64,000 nt of DNA from Metopolophium dirhodum. Its lineage: Eukaryota > Arthropoda > Insecta > Hemiptera > Aphididae. The stretch lies in the NCBI RefSeq assembly GCF_019925205.1, contig NC_083562.1, positions 23,560,001 to 23,624,000 of the forward strand, read 5' to 3'. The position numbers and the translations under genes are program-made. Under the pieces are notes generated by a model. The model saw only the letters and a program-made list of their open reading frames with translations. It was not told the DNA's origin and did not search any database. Below are positions 12,601-28,400 of the stretch, piece after piece; position 1 is the first letter of the stretch, and each line of letters opens with the position of its first letter.

Positions 12601-15600
12601 GAAATATAGAGCCACTATACCGCCACGATGGTGGGACGACTGGGACGTATATACCTTTATATATCTACGGAAATTCGAATTCCCCAACTGGGAGAATAGT
12701 TTCGGTGTATCAGTTACGCGGACGCCTTCCACCGTCCTCACGCTGACTATATATATATTATGCACTCGCACAGATGACACAATAATCGGGGGTGGTAAGG
12801 GGAGGTTTTCGAAGATGATCCACTACGTATATACACAACTGGAATTTCATTAGCCCACGTCGACCATGTTAGGTCATATATATAATATTATATATATATA
12901 TATATATATACTGCAGGGTGGCGTGGATGACCCAGTTTTATTTTTCAAACGCACACAAACAAAATACGAAACGTATCAATAAACGTCGATTGTACGGCCT
13001 CCAGCAGTATGTTATAGTTGTGTAGTAAAGTAACAGTAAGTCTGAGAGAGATGCTGTAAAAAAAAAAAAAATAATAACGTGCTGATGATAATAATAATAT
13101 ACGAATAACGCGCGTAAAAAGGCCAAAAATCATTCTGAGCTCTCGAGATATTGTATTAATGTATACCACCAATATAATAATATACGCTGTGCATCCGACC
13201 GATTTTTATTACATGATACTGTATAAATAATAATATCTGGACGCTTTACGATACACCGCGGGCACTAGTCCGAAACGCTATATATAATATTATTATGTGT
13301 TATGTATAGGGTGAATCCCCGTGTTTTTCCTCGTAAACAGCGTTAAGTCCGCTTCCTATCTAAACTTTAACACGATCACGAGATAAACTTTTTAAATACC
13401 GAATGAAAATTAAGTAATATTCAACTTTTAAAACATTTACATAAATTAAATTAAAAAAAAAAATATCGGGGACAAACGTGGCGATGAAACACTAGGTAGC
13501 TGTGATTTTTCAGGCAAAATTTGAACGCAAACGTGCTGTGAAATACAAAATATACATTAAATATAGTCAGAAACATCGTTAACCAATAGTTCGCTTAGTT
13601 AGTATTAAATACGACGCGTAATCTCTTAGAGATCGCTTGGTCGTACACGTTAGGTTAGTACCAATAGTCATTTTTACGATATGAACACAATAGTATTATT
13701 GTAAAACCTTTTCGTCATTGTTGACGAGCACTACTGGTAAATCAATTTCACCCTCACAGTCCACATGCATGATAAAAGTCTAGTTGAATTTTATTATAAC
13801 ATAACCGTTTATGTCGATGCTATTTTTCACTTGGTAATGATGTTTACATTTTTTTTTAACATCAATAATATCGAAGACGATATAATTACAATGCAAAAAT
13901 TTACATTCAATGTAATTAATTTTTGAAACACTACCGTGTATATAATAAAAAAAAATTATACATTTATAAAAGGGAAAAAAGTATAATAGTTCTTTTACAT
14001 AAACTAGTTATACATCTTCCTAAGATTGATTGTTATTTGTTTTAGTACAACATTTAATGGATACTAAAGAAAAAGTAAAATCGTATATTATATGTTTTTC
14101 TTGGCTGTTTTAGAATCCTTTTACGTTTTACAGTTCCACATTAAATACAATTATATTCTGTAATTTATTTACAATTAAAAATAAATTAAACTATCTTATT
14201 CCAAGTTGCACTTATTTAAACCGTGCATTATATTTCCTGGTATACTTTTCATAGTAATACTAAGTTCTATAAAAATAAAAATTAATTTTTATTAATTGCA
14301 CTGTTTGGTCAAATTGAAAATGCATATACAATTTTAATATTTCTTAAAAGCTTCTTGGGAAATATATTAATTTATTTTCATTTGCTTTATCTTTTGCTAT
14401 TCAGAAATCTATTATAGAAATGAAAGCCGCTGAAAAATAAATTGCATTTTCAAGTACAAAACCAAAACTACCCTATACATTTTATTTTTTTAGTGAAAGA
14501 CCTCGAGAAAACAATATATGTTACGATAAAAGAATGTAAGGACAGTTAAATGGGCCCAAATTACAAAACGTCCAGAGTTAAGAATAACTTATAACATCAA
14601 ATATATTTGTTGGATGGCCATCAATTATCATAAAATTAAACGCATGGGAAAAAAAATATTGTTTAATTGTCTTAACACCGATATAAATATACAGCATCTA
14701 TATTAATCAATACATTATTAGACTTATACATTTTTAGTACCTACCACTTCAAAGTTGAGCAAATTAGAGTTTACAATTTGACCCACTGATCCGTTTCTGA
14801 TAGATTTATAATTATTATGTATAATTAGTATAACACTATAGGTACCTACATTATTGAGTATTAACTACCTATTGACGTTACAGCGAAGTGTTTCAAGCAC
14901 ACGACAATACATACATATATAATTACACGGGCGAAAATTGCATAAATAACTAATTATTATATTGTTTGTGTAATTGCTCGTTAATGATACATTTTGTATA
15001 TTCGACGCATTTTTATTAAACATGTATAAAACTCAGTATTTGTATTGTATATAAAGAGTATAAGCATTCAGCTCATACATTTCTAAAAGAGCGCCCATTA
15101 TATTATTTCTTGCATGAATCTAATCGTCAAGGAAACATGTACGTGTCACCGCACTTTTGAAAACCGAGCCTTGCACAAGAAACAAATCTTAATTTAATTT
15201 AGTTAATTTTAGAGATTCATGTTTGTTATTCCGAATAACCTGGAATTTATTTAATTTCCCTATAAAATGAAGTCTAATTGTGCAGAAAAATATAATATAA
15301 TATGCTTATTATTCTTATTTTTGAATATATTGTAAATATTTTGAAACTAATAGTTCAAATTAAATTACTAAACATTTATGGTTAGTGATTAATTGTTGTT
15401 TCCGCATTCGAGTTGGTTATTTTTTGCGCTATTGGGTCGCGCGTTCGAGTCATATTTTGCACTTACCTCGCAGGCAACGTCCAGGTTGACCGTCTCGCCG
15501 GTGGACGCGACGTGGCCGAGTATGCCCACGCCCCACGGGATGCGCACCTCGTTGTCGGTGGTCGTGGGTGGACCGCCGGCCACTTCGCACTGGACGCCGT

Positions 15601-16808
15601 CCGGCAACAGGAATTGGCCGCAGGCGCCGCTGTGCACGTCGAACACCTTGGACACGAGACACCGGCGCCGAGAGCCCCGCGGTGGCCCGTCCACAAGGAA
15701 CAGCGAACCTGCATCGCAGTCCAGCAACACGGCCAGGTCGTCGACGATCTTTTGCGATAGAGACTTCAGGTCCAGGTCGGTGGCGATGTCCCTGACCACC
15801 GTCAGGAAGAAGTCCCGTTCGCCCTGTGCGTGCCGCAGGTCTCGTTTTGTGTCCACATTGTGCGCGGACACCGGCCACCTGGGAAGTCGCACCTTGGAAT
15901 CGATGAGCAGCGACAGCATGCTGATCGGGCTCGGTGGCAACGACGTGAACCTGACCAAAAAAACGTTACTGCGATCAGAAACTAAGAAACTCATCGTTTT
16001 ATTATTATTTGTTACGATCGTCGGAATCGTGTAAAACACCCTAGCATGGGTATACAATACATGCACGTCTTAAGGTCATATTAGATAGGGCTGGTTAGAT
16101 AAATCACTTCACGCAAAGAACACTCACACATTTAGTGTGACATTTAGGACACGCCTTAAAATTGTGATAGGTACTGGTATGATGATGATGGTTAATTTTA
16201 AGCTTAGCTAACTTATTTAATCACGATGAGTTTCGTTAAAATTTTGAGCTGTGACACAATTACATAAACAGAAAAAAAAATCATTTGCAAAATATGACTT
16301 GAATTTCTTTTATAACTTTATCATTACTTTAAGGTAAAAAATTAAAATCGACTCAAGAGGATGTCACACCCGCATGTGTTGTCTCCGTTTTACATAATGT
16401 ACAACATAGCAAAAACTGTTTTGCGCGGGACAATAAATCTCGCACCATATTTGTTGTAGAACTACCAAATTTTCACAACACGTAAAGAAGAACTTTATTT
16501 GTGCAACAGCGTGCTTTTATTTAATATCACTATCCAATCATTTTTTTATAAGCAAATGAAAAAAACAAAAAAACCAAATGTTAAGAATCAAATAACTTTT
16601 ATTGTATTTATGTTATCTAAAATATGGGCACGCTGTTGCTTAGATAATTTTCCACCCAATATGTTCAGAAATTTTGGAGCCACTACTACAAACACAAAAA
16701 GATAAAAGTTGTCCCGCGCAAAACAGTTTTTGCTATGTTTTAAGATGGAGACAACACATGCGGGTGTGACATCCTCTAAAAGTATTTTCAATTTCATTCG
16801 ATGGTTAA

Positions 16809-16851
<43 letters not shown>

Positions 16852-19800
16852 CATATACAAATACAATATTTATTACCTAGTAGGTTTTATACTGCCTACA
16901 GAAATGCATATTGTGACACATCGAAAACTACACCTCAGAACTTTCATATTTCGTTTGAAAATAGTCTACTTTATTAATAACCATTGTATTATTATTGTCT
17001 CGGAATTATATGTGTGAACTATCTCAAACTATAAACGAAAAATCTTGACTTGATATCCCATTAATAACGTCTAAGCACTGTAATTGAAAAAAAACTACTT
17101 ACGAGTTTATATAACTTTAAAGAAAAAAACATATTACTCTTTAGATTCTACGTTTATACATATTATGAACATCTAATGATGATGTATATAATAATAACTA
17201 TTTTATTTAACAAGCACGATAATTTATAATGATAATATAACAATTATTATTATAAATTATTATAATAAAATTATAAATAATAATCGTGTATAATAAAACG
17301 AAACGTGTCGGTACAAATTTGTGAGATTAAATGATTTAATACCCTCTTAATGATATAGATATTAGGATATTTTGATAATAATGAAAATTTATTTTTTAGT
17401 AAATTGTAAATCATTTTTGTTAGTGTAGTGTTATTATATTTTATAAGATCATAATAAGATTACAAAGCTTTTAATGTTTGACTAAATAAAACTTTACTCC
17501 ATTAGTTTTAAATTCGATATTTAAATTAATAATTATTTTCGTTTTATATAAAAACTGTCACTTCTATAATAATAAGTTATAAACTTTTTTCCAGACTCAT
17601 TCTGAAATAATATCTTAACATGCTCTTTTTAACGAGTTCTGTGATTCATAAATTTATAACTATTTAACTATGTAATATATGAACATATTATTATGGTGGT
17701 TGGTTATAATATTTTAATATTCTTAATTAAGATCTATGTTTTTTGTGTCTCCTCTATAATGTTTCGTTTAAAATCCCATTTTACTATATTTCATTCACGT
17801 TACTTGTACATTGAATGAAAACCAATATTCACCATTTTTAATACCTATAATAGGTTTTTTTGTACCTACATATAATAATATCTTTGATAAAATTCAGATT
17901 TAAATAGTATACTATTTGCTTTGTGAAATTTGCTTTGAACATTTAACACGCCATGTATATTGATTAAAATTTAATTTAATAAACTTTAAACTTCTTTTTA
18001 GTTTGAAACTTATATTATTATAGGTCCTAGTTGATTTTGACATGTATTAATTTGGAAAACTTCAAAGACATAAAATAATTATAAAGATTGTATGTTTTAT
18101 ATAAACATATTTACAATATAAATTGTTAACCATGTAAATTAATCTAACAATGGAATGAGTATATAATAGTAAAAAAAAACCGGAAAACTAATGATTTCGG
18201 AAAATAATTTTTTCGATGAGCCTGACGACAGCTGATTTAATACTAACGATCGCGATAAATAACTTTTCTGAGTATTAATGACTTATGTTGCAATAATATA
18301 ATGCTAAACTGATATTCGTACAGTTAAAGCATAAACTACTATCGGGGCTATAATGGTGTGATTAATAAAATTGGTCTTTCTAGTGTTCCAATATAATATG
18401 TTACTATTCATTAATATTGCTTTTGTGTGACAACAAGCAAAATTCGTACGAGACAAGAAAATAAATAAATTTTGGACTTTTTAACTCGTTAGTCGCCGTA
18501 TCAAAATAAAAACTCTCATCCTTATATGCATATCGCCCTCTGCTTTATTATTGTACTACGTTTCATAAAAAAATCGAAACGAAGTGTTTCCAACAGTAGA
18601 CTATTGCAAACACAGATATGAATATATAGATTGAAAAACGTTCGCAAATACACTCTCTCTCTCTCTCTCTCTCTCTCAAAATATATTTATATACGATTTA
18701 CACGTCGTAATTGTAGCATTATGTTTTGTCGCGTTATTATTGTTTACTTTCGTCGCGATATTATAACGACATGAAGTACCTATTGTCTCGCATTATTAAG
18801 ACGTGCATTCGCGATAATGACATGACACGTGGAAAAGTAAATAATACAATAAAAACCAATAAAAACCAATAACACATCACAAACGGAAAAATCATCGAAA
18901 ACAACGATGACCACGAGTACCTACCTATAGGTACGGCTATACATATATATATATACGACACATAAAAAAAGGTATATGTAGGTTCGTCTGACGTTAAGTA
19001 ATCTTCTCGGAGCTTTTCACGTGAAATAGGTGGACTTGACGATGAGAAATGTTATACGGTTATTATACGTTTACGTCTTCGTCATCGTCGACACTCGCCA
19101 GCTTTCCAATGTCTAAGCAAAGCGGGAGTCTGGGTTTTTCGATGGACGCTGATTAATGAATCTATTTTCACGGTGACTTTAAAAGTTTAAACCTATATGA
19201 CGCATAGGGGCTAGGGTTACACGTCGTATAAAAATGTATTATAGCTTCATGTTATATTCAACTTAACAGTTAGAGGTGGGTAGGTATTAGACAAAGCGGG
19301 GGCAGAATAATAATCATGGAAATTAAAACATACAGCTAATTCAAGAAATCAAAAAAATCGTTGTTGAAAAATTTATGATTATAAAAATTAGTATATTCTT
19401 AGGGGATTATAACAACAAATCTTACGCCCAAGATATTCTTAATGAAGTACGGTGTTAACGTGGCTCTATTATAGGTATTTTATATTTAAAACCTCTCATG
19501 TGGGTTATAATTTTCTAGGATAATCTGTCTCCCGTTAAAAATATTGTAATTATATCATAATTGCTCTCACTACGGAAGAAATGTTTTCCCTATAAGCCTG
19601 GAAAAAATATACACTCTACTGATTTTATAAGTGGGATATTTTTATCGGAAAGTAAAGATGATATTGTATCTCGGAAAAATAATGCCTCACGCATCCATTA
19701 TTAAAATTATCCGTTATAAGACTTTACTGTCACATCAGTCTCATTTTTCGATTGGCTTCTGAAGAATATTAGGTGCGTTATATTTTTAATTTTTGTAAGC

Positions 19801-22800
19801 GAATTATATATAATTATTTTGTTAGGTAGATATTACGTAATATATAGTAGGATATTATTATGGCATATTTCACTATACCTACCTATTATAATACACGAAT
19901 CAACAAACCGAACGTAAATACAAAAACGATAATGTTGTTGGGTATACGTATTAAATTACCATTTGACGGATTAATAGCTCGCATATTAAAAACAATAATA
20001 CGTCTGGCGACTGAGTTCTAAGCGTAAGAAAACGACGGTTTATTTGATATTCTTCGCGCGTCTCGGAATTTCACCGACATTCTTTACCCCCACAGACCTC
20101 TACGATATGATAATGATATAATATATTATTTACATGAATGGTATATACATACTATGTCGAAGAGAAATATTATAAATGAGTAACGGCTCCGAATGCGTCG
20201 CACGAGAATAACAAAAGTGTTATTATATGCAGTGTATAATAATATAGTACTGGCGGTCGACTGTGTGATAATAAATTATTACAACAAATATAAAAATAAA
20301 AATTATAATAAAATACCTACATTATATTATTGACCATTTGCTAACGTTTTTCGACAACTTTAATCGTCCATATACAATATTATGTACGCGTACTCGGGGG
20401 GTATATTAACATACAACTAATAATCATAGGTGTAATAAAATAGTCATTGATCAAATGGTAATTGACGTTTTATTTACCATCGCTGGAATTTACGTCATAT
20501 AACGTGTATCCGCCCGAATGGAAGCGACAATCAACAATCATAATAATGTAAGGTACGTACTGTTACGATGAAATTACTATATTTTGACGTAATGAACAAA
20601 TCGGTACACTGCAGGTTCTTAGCCAGTGCAAACTACGTATCATGATATTTTATTTTTATCTCTCAAAGCACATGACTGAATACTGACTACATTCATCTAA
20701 ACTTGTAGTTTTTATAAGTAGCAAGTTATAAATATATAATATGCATATTGAAATACGGTATAACACACATATTATTTTGATTTTTAATCTCAAGTGATAT
20801 TTACTATGATATTTACTTAACATAGATAGTACTTTGTTGACGGTAGTTTTAATTTTTCTAAAACAAATTCCATGCTGTTCACCACGTTTGAAACAATACA
20901 ATTATGAGTTGAACAGTATTAGTATAATATAGGTAATCTAGTTTAACATTTTTCTATAGTTTTAAAAATATACAATTTTCGGTCAGTGTAACCACAATTA
21001 GAAGTAAAATATGTGTCAAATTAATATCTAAGAAAGTGCTGCGCGGATGACTGTAACAATTAATTTCATAAATAAAATGTGTGTAAACTATAAAACCATA
21101 ACAACGTATAAAATTAGTCATTGTAAGATTAAGCAATACATTATAGCTCTATTGATATATTTTTTAAAAAATCAGAATCTATGTAAAATTACACGATTTG
21201 TTTTATTGAAACATTAACACTACATACAAATAATATAATAATATAGAAAACTCGATCAAACTCAACAATGAGTATACACATAAAATAAACTGAAACTGAA
21301 AGTTGATCAACATTTTGTATTATTATCGTGTATTGAAATGTGATATTTAATATTTATTAATACTATCGTTAATGCAATATTAATTTATTGAACGACATAA
21401 TAACTATAAAACTGATATTTATAATGAAAACAAAATACTTATGCAATTAATACAAATAATATAATGACAAGCATTTTTTTATTGCTCATAGATGTTACTA
21501 TATTATTATATGGTATAAATGTTCCTCTAAAAGTCTAAAATTTACTATTGGATTATATACAATAAAAGCATATAATCAGCTACTGCAAAAAATACGGCAA
21601 AGTTCCAAAGAAAAACTTTCCTAAAATTTCCTGACAATTTCTTGAAACACAAAATTGTAGGGTAGCGTACTAGCGTGGATAACGTGGTGTTTTGGCATCT
21701 TTCCAAATAAAAGTACATGCGCACATGTTTTAGAATAAAAATAAATAAACACAATATTTTGGTAAAAAAAAATAAATAGATGTTAAGTTTAAAATCAAAG
21801 TTTGGTTTCCGGCCAGTGAACTAAAGTCGACCAAACGAACGAATAAAAACGGAAACCCATTAAAAAAAGATAGTTTTCATAATTAAGTTTGTTCGCATAC
21901 ACGACGCACATCCAATTTGACAGTGTTTTAACGGTACGGAATTACAGCACAGTTGGAATTTTGTAATTTTGTTGTTTATTTATTTATATTATGTTGCATT
22001 ATTATGTCTACGCCCAGAAAATAAACACTAGTTGTTGACAGTGTTAGAGCCTCAATTTCGTATAGAGCATTTCCAGGTCAACGGAGTGTTTACCGCTAAA
22101 ATACATGCTTTGGATTTGAAGTAACTTTATAGGATTTATACTTCGCGCGACCTTGTTTTAAAATGTTTTTCGAAAAAACAAAAACACGAGGTAAACGGTA
22201 AGTATTGTAAATGCGTCATGAAATAAAATAATACAACGATATGTGATTTTCTCAAGGAGTGTTCAAGCCGGAAGTCTGAGAAAACCAAATTTTTCTCGTG
22301 AAAATAAACGCCGCCAAAAGTGCATTTCCTCTGCAGATTTTTATTTTTATTGAGACATTTGTTATAATATTATACACGAACCGTGAAACGTTTGATCCGA
22401 CATCGCGAATCGAAGCAAAGCAATTTCCCGCAAGCTGCCTGATATGAGACAGTACATTATTTTTGACTCTATACCTATGTACCGGGCTTTGAAGACAATT
22501 TAAATATATCCTTGACAACTTAACCTAACAATGAAAGCTCTCCATTACGATTCCGGTACAAAAAACTTCCAGTGGATAGACTAAAACAACGACCGCCTCA
22601 AAAAATCCTAATATAGGTTTCTGAGAGAATTTACCTCTATTGATTACCGTATTGCATATGATATATTTTTTTATAAAACATATCATTATTTTTACGAACT
22701 ATAATCATTGTACGTACCAAGACAACTAAAGCAATCTATTAAAAACAAATTGGACACAATTATAATTGTTTCTAAGCTACAATTTATTTACAAACACACG

Positions 22801-25354
22801 TTTTTGGAAACTTGAAGACTAAACGCGTCGATAAAGGGCTTTAACCCGCAAAATACTACACGATAACGATAAGATATATTATTATGTCCTGCAGATAAAA
22901 AATTTTTAACTTTTAAGTGTTTACAAGTTTATTATTATATTTTTATTTCTTGTACAGTCGTATTGATATTTAAATGTATAACCTATTTTGTATATTATCT
23001 ATTATTGTGTCAAAACCATGGGATTTTAATGGATTTTGGTTTTTTTTTGTCGAACCCACTAACGTTTTATTATTTGGGACAATTTAATATTTATTAAGAT
23101 ACATCGACAAAACTTTTATTTATACTATTGAGAATAGTTTTTCGTCAGCAAAAAGTTGATGTAATATAATATAAAATTCACATTAAACTAATTTCCGGAG
23201 ACTATTTTCCAAACTAACATTTAAGGACTCATCAATCCACAAACTGTACCAACAACGATTTATAATACGGTTTTTAAGCTTTATATATTTACTACTTTTG
23301 AAATGTATTTGTATTTCTATTGAAGTTGAAAAAATATAATATGCTCTTCATATATTTATATATTTTATCTTATATTTGTCGACATGAGTACATAATAATA
23401 TAGAATAAGACATCAGTATTTTGTTACTGAAGTCTATACATTTTTATTTTTGTCATTTCATTAATTGTTGACACATAATAACCATATATAAAAATACTAT
23501 GCATACAAATTTACTTCTTCAATAAACATATAGAATATTAACACCACTAAATTAGTGAATTAATAGGAAAATAGGTTTTTTTTAAGTGTTCATTTATAAA
23601 ACCGTTACTGTGTCAATACATGCAATTATTAACTCTTTAATGAAGATTATGAACATTTAAATATTATAAATATTAGGTACTTACTACATACATAATACAT
23701 ACGCAAGAGCGTAATTTAAATACATTGCTTAAATGTGTTAAATTTAAGGCAGAATATTAGTTTTTTCCCAAAACTCAATGTACATATGATACCTATATTT
23801 CCACGGCCAAAATGGCGTCAATGTGCGTTTGAAAAATATTTTGCTATGCTCACGTGATTCTAATATTTTTTTCAAATTGTTCAATACTTGAACACTGTAT
23901 CATATTATACGGTCTTATAATTATTACGTTTATCCAAGAGTCAAGATATTAGTATCCTCGCATAAAAAAAATGATCAATGATTAGTTTTAAAGCTGTAAT
24001 TTGTTTGTTGTGTTGGCATATTTGAGACTTCGACGCATTGTGGATTAGAGTTTGTTGTGGGAAACCAAAAGGACAAAGTAAATCCCTTCGGTTGTAAATT
24101 AAATATTATTTTAAGGAACATAATATACCATTAGTCGAAAATCAAACATTGCGGATTTGTTTACTTGCTTGCTCGTTCGTTCGAAAAGCGTGTTTATGAA
24201 ATGTAGAAAAATATCCTTAGACTCGACTCTGGTAAATCGTATATTTGTTCCAGAAGTCTAGTTTTCTGGTAGGGACATTGTTTGTTTTTAGTGCCCCTGA
24301 GTATTATATAATCTTATATTGTCGTTAACGAGCTTACTCAAAAAACACTGAAACAATCGCAAAGCTCAAAGCCAAGATAAAGGTTTCCATTCATTAATCA
24401 ATAAATACAATACTCTTCAAACTAACAAGGCTTTATATTTGATATAAATAACCTAATTCAGTTAAACATTTACATTTCACTTACATTACAATGTATATTT
24501 CAATTTTGCATTTGAAGTACCTAGTTTTTTTTTAAATTTATTTTAAATAAAAAAAATTTTTTTTATTTATATTGAAATATATCTACAATCTATAAAAAAA
24601 ATTTGTGTACAATAAGTATGTTTGATAATTGACAAAAATAGGTTGACGTGAATTATAAGATTAGGAAGGATACTCAGTAGTAACACCCTAAAAGTGACAG
24701 TAACAATGAAAATAAATAAAAATTAAAAATTACAATCAGTATTTTGTGAGATACAATAATAAGCAAATACTGCCAATGTCTTATAAAATTAATAAATATT
24801 AAAGCTCAAGATTGAAATTTTTATAATATTACATTTCAAATAATAATTACAAATATAATATCTTTGGACTATATTTATAGAAAATAAGTCGTATACGAGT
24901 AGTAGCTATATAGTAGCTGTTTCCGATTGGGATGCGTTGGCCGGATGCGACACGACGGTTCTTATTCACCAAGCACGAAACGATTAATACCATACAGTCG
25001 TGCAATGAAGAAAAAATAAATAATATTTCGCACATAGAAAAACGGAAACAGTGTATCTCGGAAAAAACGTCAATAATAATATAAGAAAATAATAATATAG
25101 TAATACGTATTTTTACAGCCAAAAAATGTGCGCGTTAATGTGCGGCGGCTACGGCAAGAAGAGGCTGATTTTACAACCCGAGTTGCATAAAATCGCAAAC
25201 GACAGAAAGTATGAAAAGAAATACGTTCGGACGGTCTCTGAATGTAATTCCCCCACCGAGCACTTTTATTACTACAACGACGATGACATCCCGCGCAATA
25301 AGAGCTCTGGACGAGGGAACCTGATGACGCAGCCACAAAAACTGACTGTATATA

Positions 25355-25417
<63 letters not shown>

Positions 25418-28400
25418 GACTATGCAGTATACCCTGCAATTTCGGTTTTATTATTATTTTTATTTTTATATTTTTAACGCGTGATAAACGTGAAAAGTCC
25501 TATCGACTCCACCGTAAACGCTCCATCCTAACAACACACATCCAATTTTGGCGTTTGGACAGTAAACGGAATAAAACAAATTCATGTTAAACGATAACCG
25601 ACGCACTTAAGTAATTTTAAATTAACCGTAACGTAATATGTTTACAGTGCGATTATTGTACCTACATATCGCGTTATTGTTTTGACAACCACGGTTGATA
25701 ACTACTGCATACGAAAAAAGGTACTATACAATATTGCCATGTTAATATTAATTGTTTTCTCAGATATAATATTTTTTTTTTTTTTTTTATTTTATTTGCT
25801 TTCGGTATAAACCATTACAGAGCAGATATAATATTATAATATAGATTTTAATGACATAATACAATAATTATTTTCATTTGGGACACCTCACTGAAATTTA
25901 CTCTGTGATTTGAAACTAAACAAAAATATGCTTCTGTACATTATAAACTAGTTTATCTCACGCACTTCGTTGCCTGTAAAAAATTACAAAGTTGTGAAAG
26001 GCCTCCTTCCAGACTTCAATGCATGTATATAGTGTATACAATATATATATTATGAAAGGTACACTTGAAGGAACAACTGATGCATCATGAATATTGCATG
26101 AAATTAATATCAGAATTCCCTGTGGGACGAGATCCAGCGTATTTTTATATGAAGCTATTCATAAATCTTACTTTTACGCAATACCCTATTGATTAGACTA
26201 ATACGTTATTTTAATACACTTAATTATAATTCATAAACAATTGAATTTCATACTGCGGTTACAATTTTTTTCTCATTTGTAAATATATACCTAATATTAT
26301 TTTGTTTAAAGTTTTCAAGTTGTTATTTTATAACTTGTATTGATTTATCATACTATATTTCTATATAATATTTTATTTACCTATCAAAAAGCCGTCCACC
26401 GTCTACATTATACAATAGTCAATAAGACAGTAAAATAACGTAGTTTGATATTTCTAGGTCCTAATTTACTCTTGTAAGTGAATGTTCTCTGACTCGGAAC
26501 AAATTGAGATCACTTCTAGAAACATAACGTATAAATTAATGTATACTAATCCGTTTATTAAGTAACGAATTGATAAAAAAAAAAAAGATTAATAAAATAT
26601 TAAATTATAAATTTGTCTGGATACAACAAAAAAAAAACTCGAGAAAGCTTTTTGATTAACTACACTTATTTGTATAAATATTAGCTGTGAAAATTGGCTA
26701 CAAATTATTTGTAATAATGTACTGATCAGTAACACTATAACATGCCAGCTGACAAGACATCAACAATTTTTTTAGATTTATCCCGAATGGGGAATTCAAA
26801 CCATTTCTTAGATCATTTAGAGTAAGAATAATTCCATGCATATTCAAGAATTATAAATAATCATTGGTTGACATTCATATAGTTACATACTTTATCGTCT
26901 AAGTGTATAGAGGATGCAAAGGAATAGACCGTAACAAACTTAACAGATTTCAATGCTCGAATCAAATATCCATTTCTCGCCTGTACCATATAATATAAAG
27001 TATCATTATCGACTTATCTCGTCGTTATTTTATTTCCATTGAACTACCAGCTGATTTTAAAGTTTTGTGTTATGTACCTAATAGAGAACGCAATTATATG
27101 CATTTAACATAAATAAATACCCGCTATAATATTATAAGTAGGTCGTTTTGTCCTTTTATACGTCTAGACACAGTAAAATTAAGTTAATATTATGTAGGTA
27201 TAGGTACATGAGTATATAACACATAATACCCATGGATTATTCGCATTTCCGGTAACACAATGGCCGATTTGTATTTACACGTTGCTTAAAAAGATTACAT
27301 TCAGCGTTTATTCGACGCGTGTAGGATAGCAAATGAAAACATTATGCGAGATACAACCCCAATAAACAATATTTTTTTTACGTTTTTGAATGGTGCATTT
27401 TTTTATGGTAAACAACTGCAAACATTATTTAGATTATATAGTGCGCATAACAAACTTATCAGTAGTAAGTACTCAGAAAGTTTGACAAAAGTTGTTATTG
27501 AATTACATTGATCATTATCGATTTTGTCATTTTAAATAACCTTTTCGATAGTCCATCGATGGTGAAATTTCTGGAAAAAAATGTTTCTTTCTAATTATTG
27601 TATACAGTTCACTAAAGTCAACTCTAATCGAAAATCGAGTTTTTTCCCCCAGAAAAAGACTAAGGTGTTAGCATCCATACGTTTTTCAGATAAAAATTAA
27701 TTCACCTAAATGATTTGATTCACAGATGCTGTAATTTGATTTAAATATATTTTCGATAAAATTTAATTTGCTTCAAAAAAAAAAGATCAATTGCAAAAAG
27801 TGTATCTCTTTTCTCTAATGAAATATACTGGAAAACATACAATTTAATTTCAAAAATGACGTGCATCATTACTATGGTCAATTAACACATATTGTTATTT
27901 TCAGTGAAATTGTCATTGTCAATTGAATTTTATTTGTGAAATGGTCATGATTGGTGGTATTGTCGTTGAAATTAGAATTGTCAATGTTAGTGGAATTGTC
28001 ATTCCCAGTGAAATTGTCATTGGAATTGTCATAGTTAGTGAAATTTTCATTTGAATTGTCATTGTATTTTTCATTTTAATTGTTATTTAGTAATTACAGT
28101 GTTTTTATGTTAAAATCTCACTAAAATAACAAACAAAAAATTTGTGTACATAAGACAAAATCTAAGAGAAATAAATAATTGATTAAACAAACCTTTACCA
28201 TTAAATTTCAAGTTATAAAGAACAGTAAAAACTATCATTAATTGTAAATTGTTAACGTATGAAAGACATTTGCAGTAGTACTGTGTTTTACCGTGTCGTT
28301 GTTTGTACATTCAAAGTTCGAGTCCTTGAATAGTGAAATTAATTAAATTTAAACTTGAGTATGAATACATTTTTTCTTATAAACAATTTTATTAATAGAG

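Noticed and set aside
15389..16066. Several long open frames on both strands over exon 2.
   Set aside because: They arise from the high GC content of the exon; only the minus-strand frame with GAF-A motifs and matching splice sites is real, and it ends at the GTAAGT donor.
25126..25590. A 154-codon plus-strand open frame preceded by an acceptor-like TTTTTACAG.
   Set aside because: Its length depends on a (TA)n(TG)n microsatellite that translates as Tyr/Ile and Cys/Val repeats; no family is recognised.
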